Shown: positions 8,834 to 17,674 of the stretch, in pieces | Numbering within the stretch: the stretch's first letter is position 1 | How the letters are laid out: each line of letters opens with the position of its first letter | DNA from: Labrenzia sp. OB1 | GTDB taxonomy: Bacteria; Pseudomonadota; Alphaproteobacteria; Rhizobiales; Stappiaceae | NCBI RefSeq assembly: GCF_001624695.1 | Contig: NZ_JSEP01000025.1 | Span: 1-64,000, forward strand | DNA length: 64,000 nt | Direction of reading: 5' to 3' | Notes under the pieces: generated by a model | The model's input: the letters and a program-made list of their open reading frames with translations, nothing else | Told to the model about the DNA's origin: nothing | Database searches by the model: none | Translations under genes and position numbers: made by a program

Positions 8834-9361
8834 CTAATCTATCCAAAGCGTGCGTTCCTGCCATGGCGGCGGTACGACCAACCGGCCGGTCCCGGGAACT
8901 TTACTCCCGTCCAGATTCAGAAATTGCCACGCCGCGGCCCAGTCTTCAGGGATTTCATAAGGGGGCGCAATCGGGCACCGGGGCATGAAACCGAAGCGCC
9001 CGTAGTATTCCGGATCGCCCAGAACAAGCACCTGCACCGTCTGCCAGGCTGCCAGATGCTCCAACCCGGCCCGGACCAGACGGCTGCCGATGCCCTGCTT
9101 GCGGACGGAGCGCGCGCTGCAAAGCGGTCCAAGCAATGCGAGCGTGTGACCGCCCGGTTCGACGGTACATCTGGTGTAGATCACATGACCGACAATATCA
9201 TCGCCCGAAACCGCCACCAGCGACAGGACACCGTCCCGCGCCCGCAGCAACTGACGGACCAGTGGAACCAGATCCTCCTCCGGAAACGCCGACCTGTAGA
9301 GAGTTTCGATAGATTGAATGTCGGCTTCCGTGCTCGGGCGCAGGTCTGTTTCTTCGGTCAC
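8834..9361 (-). CDS. GNAT-family N-acetyltransferase (YhbS-like)
   Basis: The 175-residue cytoplasmic protein has a complete GNAT fold: an N-terminal LRPSTEADI strand-helix, a central beta-hairpin (GHVIYTRCTV), the acyl-CoA binding loop SVRKQGIGSRLV, and YYGRFGFMP near the end. This pattern is typical of the COG3153/YhbS group. The acceptor is unknown. It is convergent with the MarR-GNAT gene, so the two acetyltransferase genes face each other without sharing a transcript. Confidence 0.85.
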   Translation of the reverse strand: MTEETDLRPSTEADIQSIETLYRSAFPEEDLVPLVRQLLRARDGVLSLVAVSGDDIVGHVIYTRCTVEPGGHTLALLGPLCSARSVRKQGIGSRLVRAGLEHLAAWQTVQVLVLGDPEYYGRFGFMPRCPIAPPYEIPEDWAAAWQFLNLDGSKVPGTGRLVVPPPWQERTLWID

Positions 9362-9474
9362 GACTGAAGCTCCTCAGGGCGTCTGCCTTGTATTGCCGGG
9401 CCCGGTTGCCAGGGCAAGCGGATATCCGTCTCCGGGCGGGAGGCGGGATTCCCCCCCCGCCCACCGGTCGCGTT

Positions 9475-10224
9475 TCATCCTTTGCAGATAGAGTTGCCAC
9501 CGTCGCACACCATAGCCGATCCTGTGACAAAGGAGGCTGCGTCGGAGAGCAGAAACTCGGCGGCCCGCGCAATTTCATCAGGCTCCGCCATCCGCTTGAG
9601 CACGTGCAGTCCCGCGACATAGTCATGAAACGCAGGGTCGTCGCCAGCCATCTCCGTTTTGGTCCCCCCCGGCAACAAGGCGTTCACGCGGATGTTGTCT
9701 GTTCCGTGTTCCACTGCAAGTACCTGGGTCAGACCGATCAGGCCGGCCTTCGCCGCCGCATAGGCGGCCATCCCCGGCAGACCGATGGTGTGACCGACAA
9801 AGGAGGAAGTGAAGACGATCGATCCGGCTCCGCGGGCTTTCATTGCGGGAATCTGATACTTTGCCGCCAGAAAGGCGCTGGTGAGATTTGTCGTGACGAC
9901 CTCGTTCCAGGAGTCCAGGGTCATTTGCGGAACAGGGCCCATGTCGCCCAGCATCCCGGCGTTGTTGAAGGCCGCATCCAGGCCGCCAAAGGCCTCTTCG
10001 GCGGCCCTGACGGAGTTTTCCGAGAAATCCGGGTCCGCGACATCGCCTGCGAAAACGCAAATCCGTCCGGCCGCCTCCGGCAACGCCTCCCTCACCTCTT
10101 CCAGCTTGTTCTGGCGTCGGGCCGCAAGTACGAGGTTGGCGCCTTTGCCGGCAAACAGCCGCGCTGCGGCTGCACCGATGCCGCTGCTGGCGCCCGTGAT
10201 CAGAACAGTTTTTCCGGTTAACAT
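9475..10224 (-). CDS. Short-chain dehydrogenase/reductase
   Basis: The 249-residue protein is a classical SDR. TGASSGIG at residues 10-17 binds the nucleotide; NNAG follows near 88; the catalytic Ser lies in VFTSSF and YAAAK supplies the Tyr and Lys. The ending VTGSAMVCDGG is usual for the FabG-like group. Arg after the second strand (AARRQ) suggests NADP preference. It has no close operon partner, lying 97 bases downstream of pssA on the same strand. Substrate cannot be told from sequence. Confidence 0.87.
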   Translation of the reverse strand: MLTGKTVLITGASSGIGAAAARLFAGKGANLVLAARRQNKLEEVREALPEAAGRICVFAGDVADPDFSENSVRAAEEAFGGLDAAFNNAGMLGDMGPVPQMTLDSWNEVVTTNLTSAFLAAKYQIPAMKARGAGSIVFTSSFVGHTIGLPGMAAYAAAKAGLIGLTQVLAVEHGTDNIRVNALLPGGTKTEMAGDDPAFHDYVAGLHVLKRMAEPDEIARAAEFLLSDAASFVTGSAMVCDGGNSICKG

Positions 10225-10321
10225 GTATTTGGCTCCTCAAGATTTCGAGGGCCTTTAAATGAACGGCAACCCGGTGCCTGGAAACCCGAAACGCGAGCGC
10301 CCGGGCATCCTGAACATCGAG

Positions 10322-11194
10322 CTACCCGCCGTGATCCTTGTCCCGGTCTCCGAGATTGTCGAGATCGGTGTCGCATTCGTCGCCATCGTCATCCAGGACC
10401 ATGGAGGCATCGGCAAGAACCAGGTTGCGGTGCGCCCGCCAGGAGAACGGAATGCTCAGCAGATACAGCACCGACCCTCCGGCCAGCATCCGGAACGGGT
10501 AGCTGACGACAAGCGCCACGACCAATACGGCGAAAACAAACAGCGGCAAGACGAAGTCCCTCCGCACACGGGTGCCGAACGACTTGCCGGAATAGGTCGG
10601 CAGACGGCTGATCAGCAGGAAGGCGATGGCGATCGTATAGAACGCTACAAAGGCTTCGTCGGCGAACCAGTGTGGAAACAGCCCGAGAAAGTCGAGGTAG
10701 AGCGGCAACAGCACCGTCAAAGCTCCCGCCGGTGCGGGCACACCTGTAAAGAAATTATGTGCCCAGGCCGGTTTTTGTGGATCTTCAAGTGCCACATTGA
10801 AGCGGGCAAGGCGGAGAGCTGCGGAAATAGCGAAAATCAGTGCCGCAATCCAGCCGAGCGAACCGGCGTCCTTCAGGATCCACAGATACAGCATCAGCGC
10901 CGGAGTGACGCCGAAATTGACGAAATCGGCGAGCGAATCCAGCTCCGCACCGAAACGGGACGTCCCTTTCATGTACCGCGCAACCCGACCGTCCACACCA
11001 TCGAGAACCGCCGCAAGGAGGATCGCACCGACGGCGAAGTCCCAGAACCCTTCATACGCCATGCGCACAGCCGTCAGGCCGGAACACAGGGCCAGCAACG
11101 TGACCAGGTTCGGGATGATCAACCGCATGGGCACGCGGCGGAATCTCGGTTGCCGCCGTGGTTGCGCCACCTTGGGTTCGGGAGACTCAGTCAC
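10322..11194 (-). CDS. pssA: CDP-diacylglycerol-serine O-phosphatidyltransferase
   Basis: The 290-residue inner-membrane protein makes phosphatidylserine from CDP-diacylglycerol and L-serine. It carries the CDP-alcohol phosphotransferase motif DG..AR........G...D...D in the segment starting DGVDGRVAR and ending SLADF, with about eight hydrophobic helices. A basic N-terminus (RRQPRFRRVP) precedes the first helix. An acidic, Asp-rich C-terminus (DDDGDECDTD) is a minor oddity. It starts 12 bases after the psd stop; the pair forms the standard phosphatidylethanolamine operon. Confidence 0.93.
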   Translation of the reverse strand: MTESPEPKVAQPRRQPRFRRVPMRLIIPNLVTLLALCSGLTAVRMAYEGFWDFAVGAILLAAVLDGVDGRVARYMKGTSRFGAELDSLADFVNFGVTPALMLYLWILKDAGSLGWIAALIFAISAALRLARFNVALEDPQKPAWAHNFFTGVPAPAGALTVLLPLYLDFLGLFPHWFADEAFVAFYTIAIAFLLISRLPTYSGKSFGTRVRRDFVLPLFVFAVLVVALVVSYPFRMLAGGSVLYLLSIPFSWRAHRNLVLADASMVLDDDGDECDTDLDNLGDRDKDHGG

Positions 11195-11206
11195 AATGCC
11201 CGCTCC

Positions 11207-11911
11207 TCAGCTGACACGGGTCAGAGGCTGCGAGGGAGCTTGCGGCTGCGCCAGATCGGCAAGGACCGTCTCACCGGCAATCATGGTCTGGCCGAAGGCC
11301 ACCTTCGGCACAGTCCCCACCGGGAAGTAGACATCCAGCCTGGAGCCGAACCGGATCAGGCCGAAACGGTCCCCTGTCGAGATAGATTCCCCTTCGCGCA
11401 CGAAACAGACAATCCGCCGGGCGACCAGACCGGCGATCTGAACCACCCCAATCTGCGTATCGCCTGCCTCGATCACCAGACCGTTACGCTCGTTGTCCTC
11501 GCTCGCCTTGTCGAGATCGGCATTGAGAAACTTGCCGGCGCGATAGGCCACACGGGTGATCCTGCCTCCGAACGGCGCACGGTTCACATGGCAGTTGAAC
11601 ACATTCATGAAGATCGAAACCCGCATAAGCGGTTCGTTGCCGAGCTCCAGCTCTGCCGGCGGCCTCGTAAGGCCCACATGGCTGACAACCCCGTCGGCCG
11701 GGGAAATCACCAGACTCTCGCCAACGGGGGTCACCCGCTTGGGGTCGCGGAAAAAGTAACAAATCCAGCCAGTGAAAATGAGCCCTATCCAGAACAGGGG
11801 GTCGATGAACCAGCCGATGACCAGCGTCGCGACGAGCGCGATCGCGATAAAGGGCCAGCCCTCCCGGTGAATCGGGACCATGGCCTTGGAGACTGAATCT
11901 ACAATCGACAT
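11207..11911 (-). CDS. psd: Phosphatidylserine decarboxylase proenzyme (short type)
   Basis: The 234-residue protein belongs to the short, archaeal-like Psd class usual in alphaproteobacteria. Two N-terminal hydrophobic helices (about 20-53) precede the catalytic domain with [11 protein letters not shown] and FNCHVNRAP. The self-cleavage site is IRFGSR, so Ser190 becomes the pyruvoyl group. ATG 11911 is preferred over a GTG two codons earlier. It acts with pssA, immediately downstream, to make phosphatidylethanolamine. Confidence 0.93.
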   Translation of the reverse strand: MSIVDSVSKAMVPIHREGWPFIAIALVATLVIGWFIDPLFWIGLIFTGWICYFFRDPKRVTPVGESLVISPADGVVSHVGLTRPPAELELGNEPLMRVSIFMNVFNCHVNRAPFGGRITRVAYRAGKFLNADLDKASEDNERNGLVIEAGDTQIGVVQIAGLVARRIVCFVREGESISTGDRFGLIRFGSRLDVYFPVGTVPKVAFGQTMIAGETVLADLAQPQAPSQPLTRVS

Positions 11912-12031
11912 TGTCACTTTCCGCTTTCAGAACAGGCGCGTTTCAGCTCGTCAAATGCACCAGTTGCGTCTTTTTTTCTCCCCTCGCTTCTAGAGGCTTT
12001 TGGAGCGGAAGAGAACAGGCATTGCGGAATT

Positions 12032-12982
12032 TCAAGCGCTTTTCAAAGCACTTTGCCCGGATGTGCCGGTGGCGGCCTTCCGGTAGTCGGTTTCCCAGTA
12101 AGCCGGACGGCCGAATTTCGAGATCAGGAAGTCGACGAAGGTGGTGATCTTGGGTGGAATGAACCTGGTCGGCGGATAGGCGGCATAGATGTTGCCGGTA
12201 CGGGTAATCGGATAATCCTCCAGCAGTTCCACCAACCGGCCGTCGCGCAGGTCCTCCCAGACATGCGCCAGAGACTTGACCGTCAATCCGAGACCGTAAA
12301 TCGCCGCATCATAGGCGAAATCGCCATTGTCTCCCGAGATCACCGGGGATTCGGCCTGATAGGCAATCTCGCCATCCGGGCCGTTGAAGTACCACACGGG
12401 CATGGAATCGAAGCCGATGCAATCGTGGGTGCGCAGGTCGTCCAGTGTCTGCGGCGTCCCCTTGCGGGCAAGATAGTCTGGGCTGGCGCATAAAACGCGC
12501 CGGTTGCCGCCGAGCTTGCGGGCGATAAGGCTGGAATCGGGCATCGGGCCGCCGCGAATACCCAGGTCGTATCCCGCCTCCAGAAGATCGACCATCCGGT
12601 CCGTCATGTCGACCTGAAGATGGAGATCCGGATAGAGCTCCCGGTATTCAGCAAGGTGAGGCAGGATGTGCTTGCGGCCGAAGAAGACATTGGACGATAT
12701 CCGCAGAGTGCCGCGGGGCGTGTCCTCAGCTGCATCGATCAGTGCCTGGGCCTGGTCCATTTCGCGCACGGCGGAACTGGCATGACGCAGGAACACTTCG
12801 CCAGCTTCCGTCAGCCGTGTACGCCGGGTGGTCCTGGAAACAAGCTGGGCTCCCAGGTTCTTTTCCAGCGTGGTGAGCCGGCTGCTGGCAGCGGAAGCCG
12901 ACAGGCCGATTTCACGCCCGGCGGCGGACAGGCTGCCGAGTTCCGCGACACGTTTGAAGAATTTCAGGTCATCAAGGCGCAT
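12032..12982 (-). CDS. LysR-family transcriptional regulator
   Basis: The 316-residue protein begins MRLDDLKFF and has the LysR helix-turn-helix at about 18-40 (GSLSAAGREIGLSASAASSR) followed by a periplasmic-binding-like effector domain. The sequence TPRGTLRISS starting the effector domain, and DLGIRGG in the middle, are typical of the subgroup near DhmR/PecT-type regulators. The open frame runs 85 codons upstream, but that part lacks LysR character. Overlapping palindromes at 12992-13010 sit just upstream and probably mediate autoregulation. Targets unknown; a small divergent ORF starts at 13080. Confidence 0.9.
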   Translation of the reverse strand: MRLDDLKFFKRVAELGSLSAAGREIGLSASAASSRLTTLEKNLGAQLVSRTTRRTRLTEAGEVFLRHASSAVREMDQAQALIDAAEDTPRGTLRISSNVFFGRKHILPHLAEYRELYPDLHLQVDMTDRMVDLLEAGYDLGIRGGPMPDSSLIARKLGGNRRVLCASPDYLARKGTPQTLDDLRTHDCIGFDSMPVWYFNGPDGEIAYQAESPVISGDNGDFAYDAAIYGLGLTVKSLAHVWEDLRDGRLVELLEDYPITRTGNIYAAYPPTRFIPPKITTFVDFLISKFGRPAYWETDYRKAATGTSGQSALKSA

Positions 12983-12991
12983 TATCCGAAA

Positions 12992-13010
12992 CTTTCGAAA
13001 GATGTCTTTC
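12992..13010. promoter_or_regulatory. Overlapping palindromes before the lysR start
   Basis: CTTTCGAAAG (12992-13001) is a perfect palindrome, and GAAAGA-TG-TCTTTC (12997-13010) is a second dyad sharing half of it. They lie 10-28 bases upstream of the LysR start, where an autoregulatory site would sit. Confidence 0.45.
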
Positions 13011-13079
13011 AAATTAGCCCAATTCTTCGAGGAAACGCAACATGCGATAAACTCCGCACCGACACGGAGAACCAAGCTG

Positions 13080-13271
13080 ATGATGCACACAGGAGACGAA
13101 TACGAGGCCCGCGCCCGAAGCGCCAGGCATGCCGAACTGAGAGCATTGGTCCGGGCAGTGTCCGGAATTCTGTTCCGTCCGCGGCCCGCGCACGATTCAG
13201 GCTGCCCTGCCTCTTTCGGGGGCAATACATGCGCCAACGACCAGATGCCCCGAAAAGACCGGGCGGCGTAG
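13080..13271 (+). CDS. Possible small protein, 63 aa
   Basis: Tandem ATGs at 13080 and 13083 follow CGGAGA at eight-base spacing. The first 35 residues are charged and helical (YEARARSARHAELRALVRAV), a pattern seen in short alphaproteobacterial proteins encoded next to regulators. The rest is low-complexity with three Cys. The TAG stop falls in the loop of the hairpin that terminates the opposite-strand ABC gene. Divergence from lysR hints at a regulated target, but no family is recognised. Confidence 0.4.
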   Translation: MMHTGDEYEARARSARHAELRALVRAVSGILFRPRPAHDSGCPASFGGNTCANDQMPRKDRAA

Positions 13272-13277
13272 CCGCCC
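13253..13277 (-). terminator. Terminator of the arsR-ABC operon
   Basis: On the minus strand a 7-bp stem GGGCGGC/GCCGCCC with a three-base loop is followed after GGTC by TTTT. It begins 17 bases after the ABC transporter stop. Confidence 0.65.
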
Positions 13278-13293
13278 TACAGACCCCGCAGTC

Positions 13294-15252
13294 TCAGTTT
13301 TCCGGCACGTAGTCCGCTGTCTGACCACGCGTGACGATGCCAAGTTCGTCGTTTTCCCGTGCCGCCCGCAGCCGCTCCTCGGCTTCGTCCGCCTCACGCT
13401 GACGCGCCCACATGGAGGTATAGAGCCCGCCGCCGTCCAGCAGTTCCGTATGGGTTCCGCGCTCGGCGATCCGGCCGGCTTCCAGGACGATGATCTGATC
13501 CGCGTTGACCACCGTCGACAGCCGGTGGGCGATGACCAGGGTCGTACGGTTCTGTGAAACCTCGTCCAGCGCGGACTGGATTTCCCGTTCAGTGTGGGTA
13601 TCGAGCGCGGATGTCGCCTCATCGAGGATCAGGATCGGCGGCGATTTGAGGATCGTACGGGCAATGGCCACGCGCTGTTTCTCGCCGCCGGAGAGTTTCA
13701 GGCCGCGTTCGCCGACTTCCGATGCATAGCCCTTCGGCAGTTTTTCGATGAAATCGTGGATTTGCGCCATACGCGCCGCGTCCCGGACCTCCTCTTCACT
13801 CGCGTCCGGACGGCCGTAGCGGATGTTGTAGGCGATGGTGTCGTTGAAGAGCACCGTGTCCTGCGGCACCATGCCGATGGCGTGGCGCACGCTTTCCTGG
13901 GTGACATCGCGCAAGTCCTGCCCGTCGATCTCCACCGCTCCTCCGGTCACGTCATAAAAGCGGAACAGCAGCCGGGAAATCGTCGACTTGCCTGCTCCGG
14001 AAGGGCCGACAATCGCGATTGTCCTTCCGGCCGGCACCTCAAAGTCGATCCCCTTGAGGATAGGCCTGTCAGGATCGTAGTGAAAGCGGACGTCCTTGAA
14101 GGTGATCGTGCCCTCGACCGCCTTGAGAGGAACGGCGTCCGGCTTGTCGCAGATTTCCGTGGGAACCAGCAGCAGATCGAACATGGCTTCCATATCCGCG
14201 AGCCCTTGCCGGATCTCCCGGTAAAGGAAGCCGATGAAATGCAGGGGAATGGAGATCTGCATCAGCAGCGCATTGATGAGGACGAAATCGCCGATATCCT
14301 GTTCGCCCGACAGAACCGCCTGGGCGGACAACGCCATGCAGGCGGCCATGCCTAAGCCGAGAATCACCGACTGACCGAAGTTGAGCCACGCGAGCGATGT
14401 CCAGGTTTTGGTTGCCGCGCTCTCGTAGTTCGCCATGGTTTCATCGAAGCGCTGCGCTTCCATCTTCTCATTGCCGAAATACTTGACGGTCTCGAAATTC
14501 AACAGGCTATCGATGGCCTTAGAGTTGGCGTCCGTGTCGCTGTCATTCATCTCACGCCGGATTTCGATGCGCCAGTTGGAGCATTTGATCGTGAACCAGA
14601 CATAAGCAACGATCATCACAGCCACGATGGTGACGTAGAAAAATCCGAACTGATACCAGATCACCCCGGCCATCAGCGCGAATTCCAGAACGGTGGGGAT
14701 GCCGTTCAGAATTGTGAAGCGGACAATGGATTCAATACCCTTGACGCCGCGCTCGATGACCCGGCTGAGCCCACCGGTTCGTCGGGCAAGATGAAAACGA
14801 AGCGACAGTTCGTGCAGATGGCGGAAAGTCAGGTATGCGAGCTGGCGCACGGCGTGCTGCCCGACCCGGGCAAACAGCGCATCGCGAAGCTGGTTGAAGG
14901 CGACAGCCAGAATGCGGGCGGCATTATAGGCCAGAACAAGCATGACCGGCGCGACGAGGAAAGCCGGCAGGTTGGGCGTGCCCTCCCCTGTCAGCGCATC
15001 GGTTGCCCAGGCGAAGAAATAGGGTGAGAGCACCGTGACGAATTTTGCGATGACCAGCGCAAAGATTGCCATCAGGACGCGGTTCTTCAGGTCCGGACGC
15101 TGGGAGGGCCAGATGTAGGGCCACAGGTTGGCAAGCGTCGTCAGTGTGCTGCCTTCATCGGCGTTCACTGCCTTGACCCGGGCCTGTTTCGGCTGGCTGC
15201 CTGATGCCGCGTCAGATGGCTCTCGCGGCGAGGTGGCTGATGGATCTGTCAA
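13294..15252 (-). CDS. Atm1-type ABC exporter (permease-ATPase fusion)
   Basis: The 652-residue half-transporter joins a six-helix ABC export domain (about 50-350) to a nucleotide-binding domain with GPSGAGKST (Walker A), LSGGEKQRVAIA (signature) and ILILDEATSALD (Walker B). FLYREIRQGLADMEAMFDLL is characteristic of Atm1/ABCB7 transporters, which export glutathione-linked or metal-glutathione species. A TTG at 15252 with GGAG seven bases upstream is the best start, since the longer frame would run into the upstream regulator. It follows an ArsR gene by 37 bases, suggesting metal or thiol-stress control. Confidence 0.88.
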   Translation of the reverse strand: MTDPSATSPREPSDAASGSQPKQARVKAVNADEGSTLTTLANLWPYIWPSQRPDLKNRVLMAIFALVIAKFVTVLSPYFFAWATDALTGEGTPNLPAFLVAPVMLVLAYNAARILAVAFNQLRDALFARVGQHAVRQLAYLTFRHLHELSLRFHLARRTGGLSRVIERGVKGIESIVRFTILNGIPTVLEFALMAGVIWYQFGFFYVTIVAVMIVAYVWFTIKCSNWRIEIRREMNDSDTDANSKAIDSLLNFETVKYFGNEKMEAQRFDETMANYESAATKTWTSLAWLNFGQSVILGLGMAACMALSAQAVLSGEQDIGDFVLINALLMQISIPLHFIGFLYREIRQGLADMEAMFDLLLVPTEICDKPDAVPLKAVEGTITFKDVRFHYDPDRPILKGIDFEVPAGRTIAIVGPSGAGKSTISRLLFRFYDVTGGAVEIDGQDLRDVTQESVRHAIGMVPQDTVLFNDTIAYNIRYGRPDASEEEVRDAARMAQIHDFIEKLPKGYASEVGERGLKLSGGEKQRVAIARTILKSPPILILDEATSALDTHTEREIQSALDEVSQNRTTLVIAHRLSTVVNADQIIVLEAGRIAERGTHTELLDGGGLYTSMWARQREADEAEERLRAARENDELGIVTRGQTADYVPEN

Positions 15253-15289
15253 ATAAAATCTCCGGGCTGCCGAGGCAGCCTGTAACTCT

Positions 15290-15682
15290 CTATTTTGTGG
15301 TGGGAACAGACGGTTCGTCTGATTGAAGACCGGACGTTTCAAAGGAATTGAGGCGGGACCAGAAATCGTTTGAACTCTGTTCAGCCTGACGCAGCTTCTC
15401 CCGATTCAAGAGATAGTGGCAATTGCGTCCACGGGTATCGCAGGACAGAAGACCAGCTTCCTTGAGCACTTGCAGATGCTGGGAAACTGTCGATTGGGCG
15501 AGCGGAAGATGGCTCACGATTTCCCCGCAACAGGCATCGTTCTGCCTGGCAAGCTGCCTGACAATCGCAAGACGCGCAGGGTGTCCCAGAGCGCGGAAAA
15601 TGGCGGCGAGATCCTCGCAACTCGACATTTCCTCCCTCGGTGTTGCGCCTTTCGTGTCCGACGGCGATCCCGCCCCGCTCAT
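15290..15682 (-). CDS. ArsR/SmtB-family transcriptional regulator
   Basis: The 130-residue protein has a winged helix at about 22-100: LAAIFRALGHPARLAIV, then a CCGEIV pair of cysteines, then LAQSTVSQHLQVLKEAGLL as recognition helix. Adjacent cysteines just ahead of that helix are where ArsR-type sensors bind metalloids or thiol oxidants, so sensing is plausible but unproven. The start has GGGAG eight bases upstream. It is first in a two-gene operon with the Atm1-type exporter. Confidence 0.88.
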   Translation of the reverse strand: MSGAGSPSDTKGATPREEMSSCEDLAAIFRALGHPARLAIVRQLARQNDACCGEIVSHLPLAQSTVSQHLQVLKEAGLLSCDTRGRNCHYLLNREKLRQAEQSSNDFWSRLNSFETSGLQSDEPSVPTTK

Positions 15683-15862
15683 TTTTCAGCTCCCTGGAAG
15701 AAATCCGCGTCAGCCGCTTTGACGCAATGGCGAGCGACAGCCGGCATGCCGGGTTTCAAGGTTGAACCGGGCTGCCCGCGTCCGGTGAGCCGCGCGCAGG
15801 AAACCCGATAGATCTTATCGGTGATATGCGATGGATTATCCCCAAGACAAGGGGGGGAGATC

Positions 15863-15905
15863 AAAAAGGACAGAAAGCCGGGTGCGGTTTCCTGTCCTTT
15901 TTTGC
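15863..15905 (-). terminator. Bidirectional hairpin terminator
   Basis: A long stem built on AAAAGGACAG / CTGTCCTTTT carries oligo-A on one side and oligo-T on the other. It lies 21 bases past the LysM gene stop and reads as its terminator on the minus strand; it would also stop plus-strand transcripts. Confidence 0.85.
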
Positions 15906-15925
15906 TTGAAAAGCCCGAACTGAAC

Positions 15926-17461
15926 TCAGCCGTTGTCGGCTGGTGCCTTTGGCCAGTTCAGATCCCCTTCCGGTGTCAGGAAAACCTGTCCTGGATAGAT
16001 AAGATCAGGATTGCGGATCTGATCCTGGTTGGCCTGATAGATTGTGGAGTAGCGAAAACCGTCGCCATAAAGACGACGGGAAATCCGCCAGAGGTTGTCG
16101 CCCTTGCGGATGATGACCACCGGCAGCGATTTGCGCACGTCAGCCTTCTGGTCACCGCTGCCGCCGCTGACGCCGGTCGCGACGACCTTGGTGAGAACGA
16201 TCTGCTGGTCCTGTTCTTTTTCAAAGGTCACAGCCGCGCGGGCGTCCACCGAATTACCGTCGTCTCCGATCAGATCGGCACGGACTTCCACATTACCTTC
16301 GGCAACGTTCTTGGTTCCCTGCACCAGCCATTTTCCAGTGGAATCGATCTTGGCTTCACCCTGAAAATCATCGCCGACATAGACCCGGACCGAGGATCCG
16401 GGTTCGCCGGTGCCGGCGATGTAAACCTTGTCGGTTTCCGACTCGACCGCCTCAACCGTGACAGTCGGAGCCCCAACACCGGCCGATCCGCTGTCTGCGG
16501 TTGCAGCGGGCGGCTGGGAGGTTTGGCTTTCGGCGGTCTCAAGGGAGCTCTTCGAGGCGGCGGGGTTCTCCTGAGATGCCTCGGCAACCGTTTCCTGTTC
16601 CGCCGTCCCGGCAGCCGGTTCATCGGACGCCGTTGCCACGGCAACATCCGTTCCCGGGCCGTCGTCATCCGATACCGGTTCGGGAGTTGCCACCGCGGTA
16701 CTCTCTTGACCCGGGAGAGCGGGTTTGTTCTCCGCCGCGGCCGGTTCGGCGGACGCGACGACTGTTTCAGATGCGCCGATTTCCGCCGCGTCCGGTTTCG
16801 CCGTGACTTCGGCCACCTGCTCTTCGCTTGCTGCGGGAGCCCCTTCTGTCTGTGCAACATCCTGCGCTGCATCGGGAATTTGAAGAATGTCGGACGGCCC
16901 TTCCGGCGAGTTCAGGACAACGAGCGGCTGTTGGTTGCCGCCTTCTGCAAAGGACACCGCGACACGCTGTTCGGATTGCGCGATGGCCTGGCCCTTCTCG
17001 TCATGGATTTCCAGACCGACGTCGTAATCGCCCGGTTTCAGCGGTTCGTCGAGAATGATGGTCCACTCTCCCGCTTCGTTGGCGATGCTCTTGCCGACGA
17101 CTATGCCATTGGCGGTCAGCGCAACTATCGCACCGGCCTCGGAGCGACCGGCAACGACCGTTTCGCCCGTGGGTTCGACACCGACCACGTCAAAGCTCGG
17201 CACTGTCGCGGAAGCCGTCTCAACGGCCTGACCCTGGGGGTCTGCCACCGCTGACTGGCCACTCTGTTCGTCGAGGGGCTGAGCATCCGAGGCAGCCGCC
17301 TGATCCTGCGGCTTGTTGTCGGTCACGGCTTGCGTGGAAGCGGTCTCGGCGGGCGTCTGGAACGGCAACCGGCCGGTCTCGTGATAGATATAGCCTGTCA
17401 CCGCCGCTGCGGCGGCGGGCACCGCTACGATCAAACTCCAGATCAGTGTCTGCTTGTTCAT
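15926..17461 (-). CDS. LysM domain protein with Ig-like modules and acidic linker
   Basis: The 511-residue protein has an N-terminal membrane anchor or signal (about 8-27) and two Ig-like segments. One is near 75-140 (GRSEAGAIVALTANG). The other is near 345-400 (GTGEPGSSVRVYVGDDFQG). A long Ala/Glu/Pro/Ser-rich acidic linker separates them. A single LysM ends the protein (VVIIRKGDNLWRISRRLYGDG ... LIYPGQVFLTP). This architecture is widespread in alphaproteobacteria and points to peptidoglycan association in the periplasm. It is divergent from the LOG gene. Precise role unknown. Confidence 0.87.
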   Translation of the reverse strand: MNKQTLIWSLIVAVPAAAAAVTGYIYHETGRLPFQTPAETASTQAVTDNKPQDQAAASDAQPLDEQSGQSAVADPQGQAVETASATVPSFDVVGVEPTGETVVAGRSEAGAIVALTANGIVVGKSIANEAGEWTIILDEPLKPGDYDVGLEIHDEKGQAIAQSEQRVAVSFAEGGNQQPLVVLNSPEGPSDILQIPDAAQDVAQTEGAPAASEEQVAEVTAKPDAAEIGASETVVASAEPAAAENKPALPGQESTAVATPEPVSDDDGPGTDVAVATASDEPAAGTAEQETVAEASQENPAASKSSLETAESQTSQPPAATADSGSAGVGAPTVTVEAVESETDKVYIAGTGEPGSSVRVYVGDDFQGEAKIDSTGKWLVQGTKNVAEGNVEVRADLIGDDGNSVDARAAVTFEKEQDQQIVLTKVVATGVSGGSGDQKADVRKSLPVVIIRKGDNLWRISRRLYGDGFRYSTIYQANQDQIRNPDLIYPGQVFLTPEGDLNWPKAPADNG

Positions 17462-17674
17462 TGCTCATCCCATCAGAAAGGCGGAAGGATTCTCCGAAGC
17501 CTTTCTGAAACTGTCCCCTTCAGTGCGGAGCGGCGGTTGCGCCGTCGCATAATTCCATCAGGTTTCATGCATAGCCGCCTTTTACAGGCGCGGCAAGAAA
17601 TCCTGCTTGAGAGCCAAGGACCTTCGAACAGAAGGCTTGACGTCTCACCCGTCACGATGCCACATCTTTTAGTC

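Noticed and set aside
10259-11896. 545-codon plus-strand frame across pssA and psd
   Set aside because: Antisense to two well-supported genes and made of Arg/Gln/Asp-rich sequence with no domain.
15821-17254. 477-codon plus-strand frame over the LysM gene
   Set aside because: Lies entirely on the opposite strand of a clear LysM/Ig-like protein and shows no recognisable fold.
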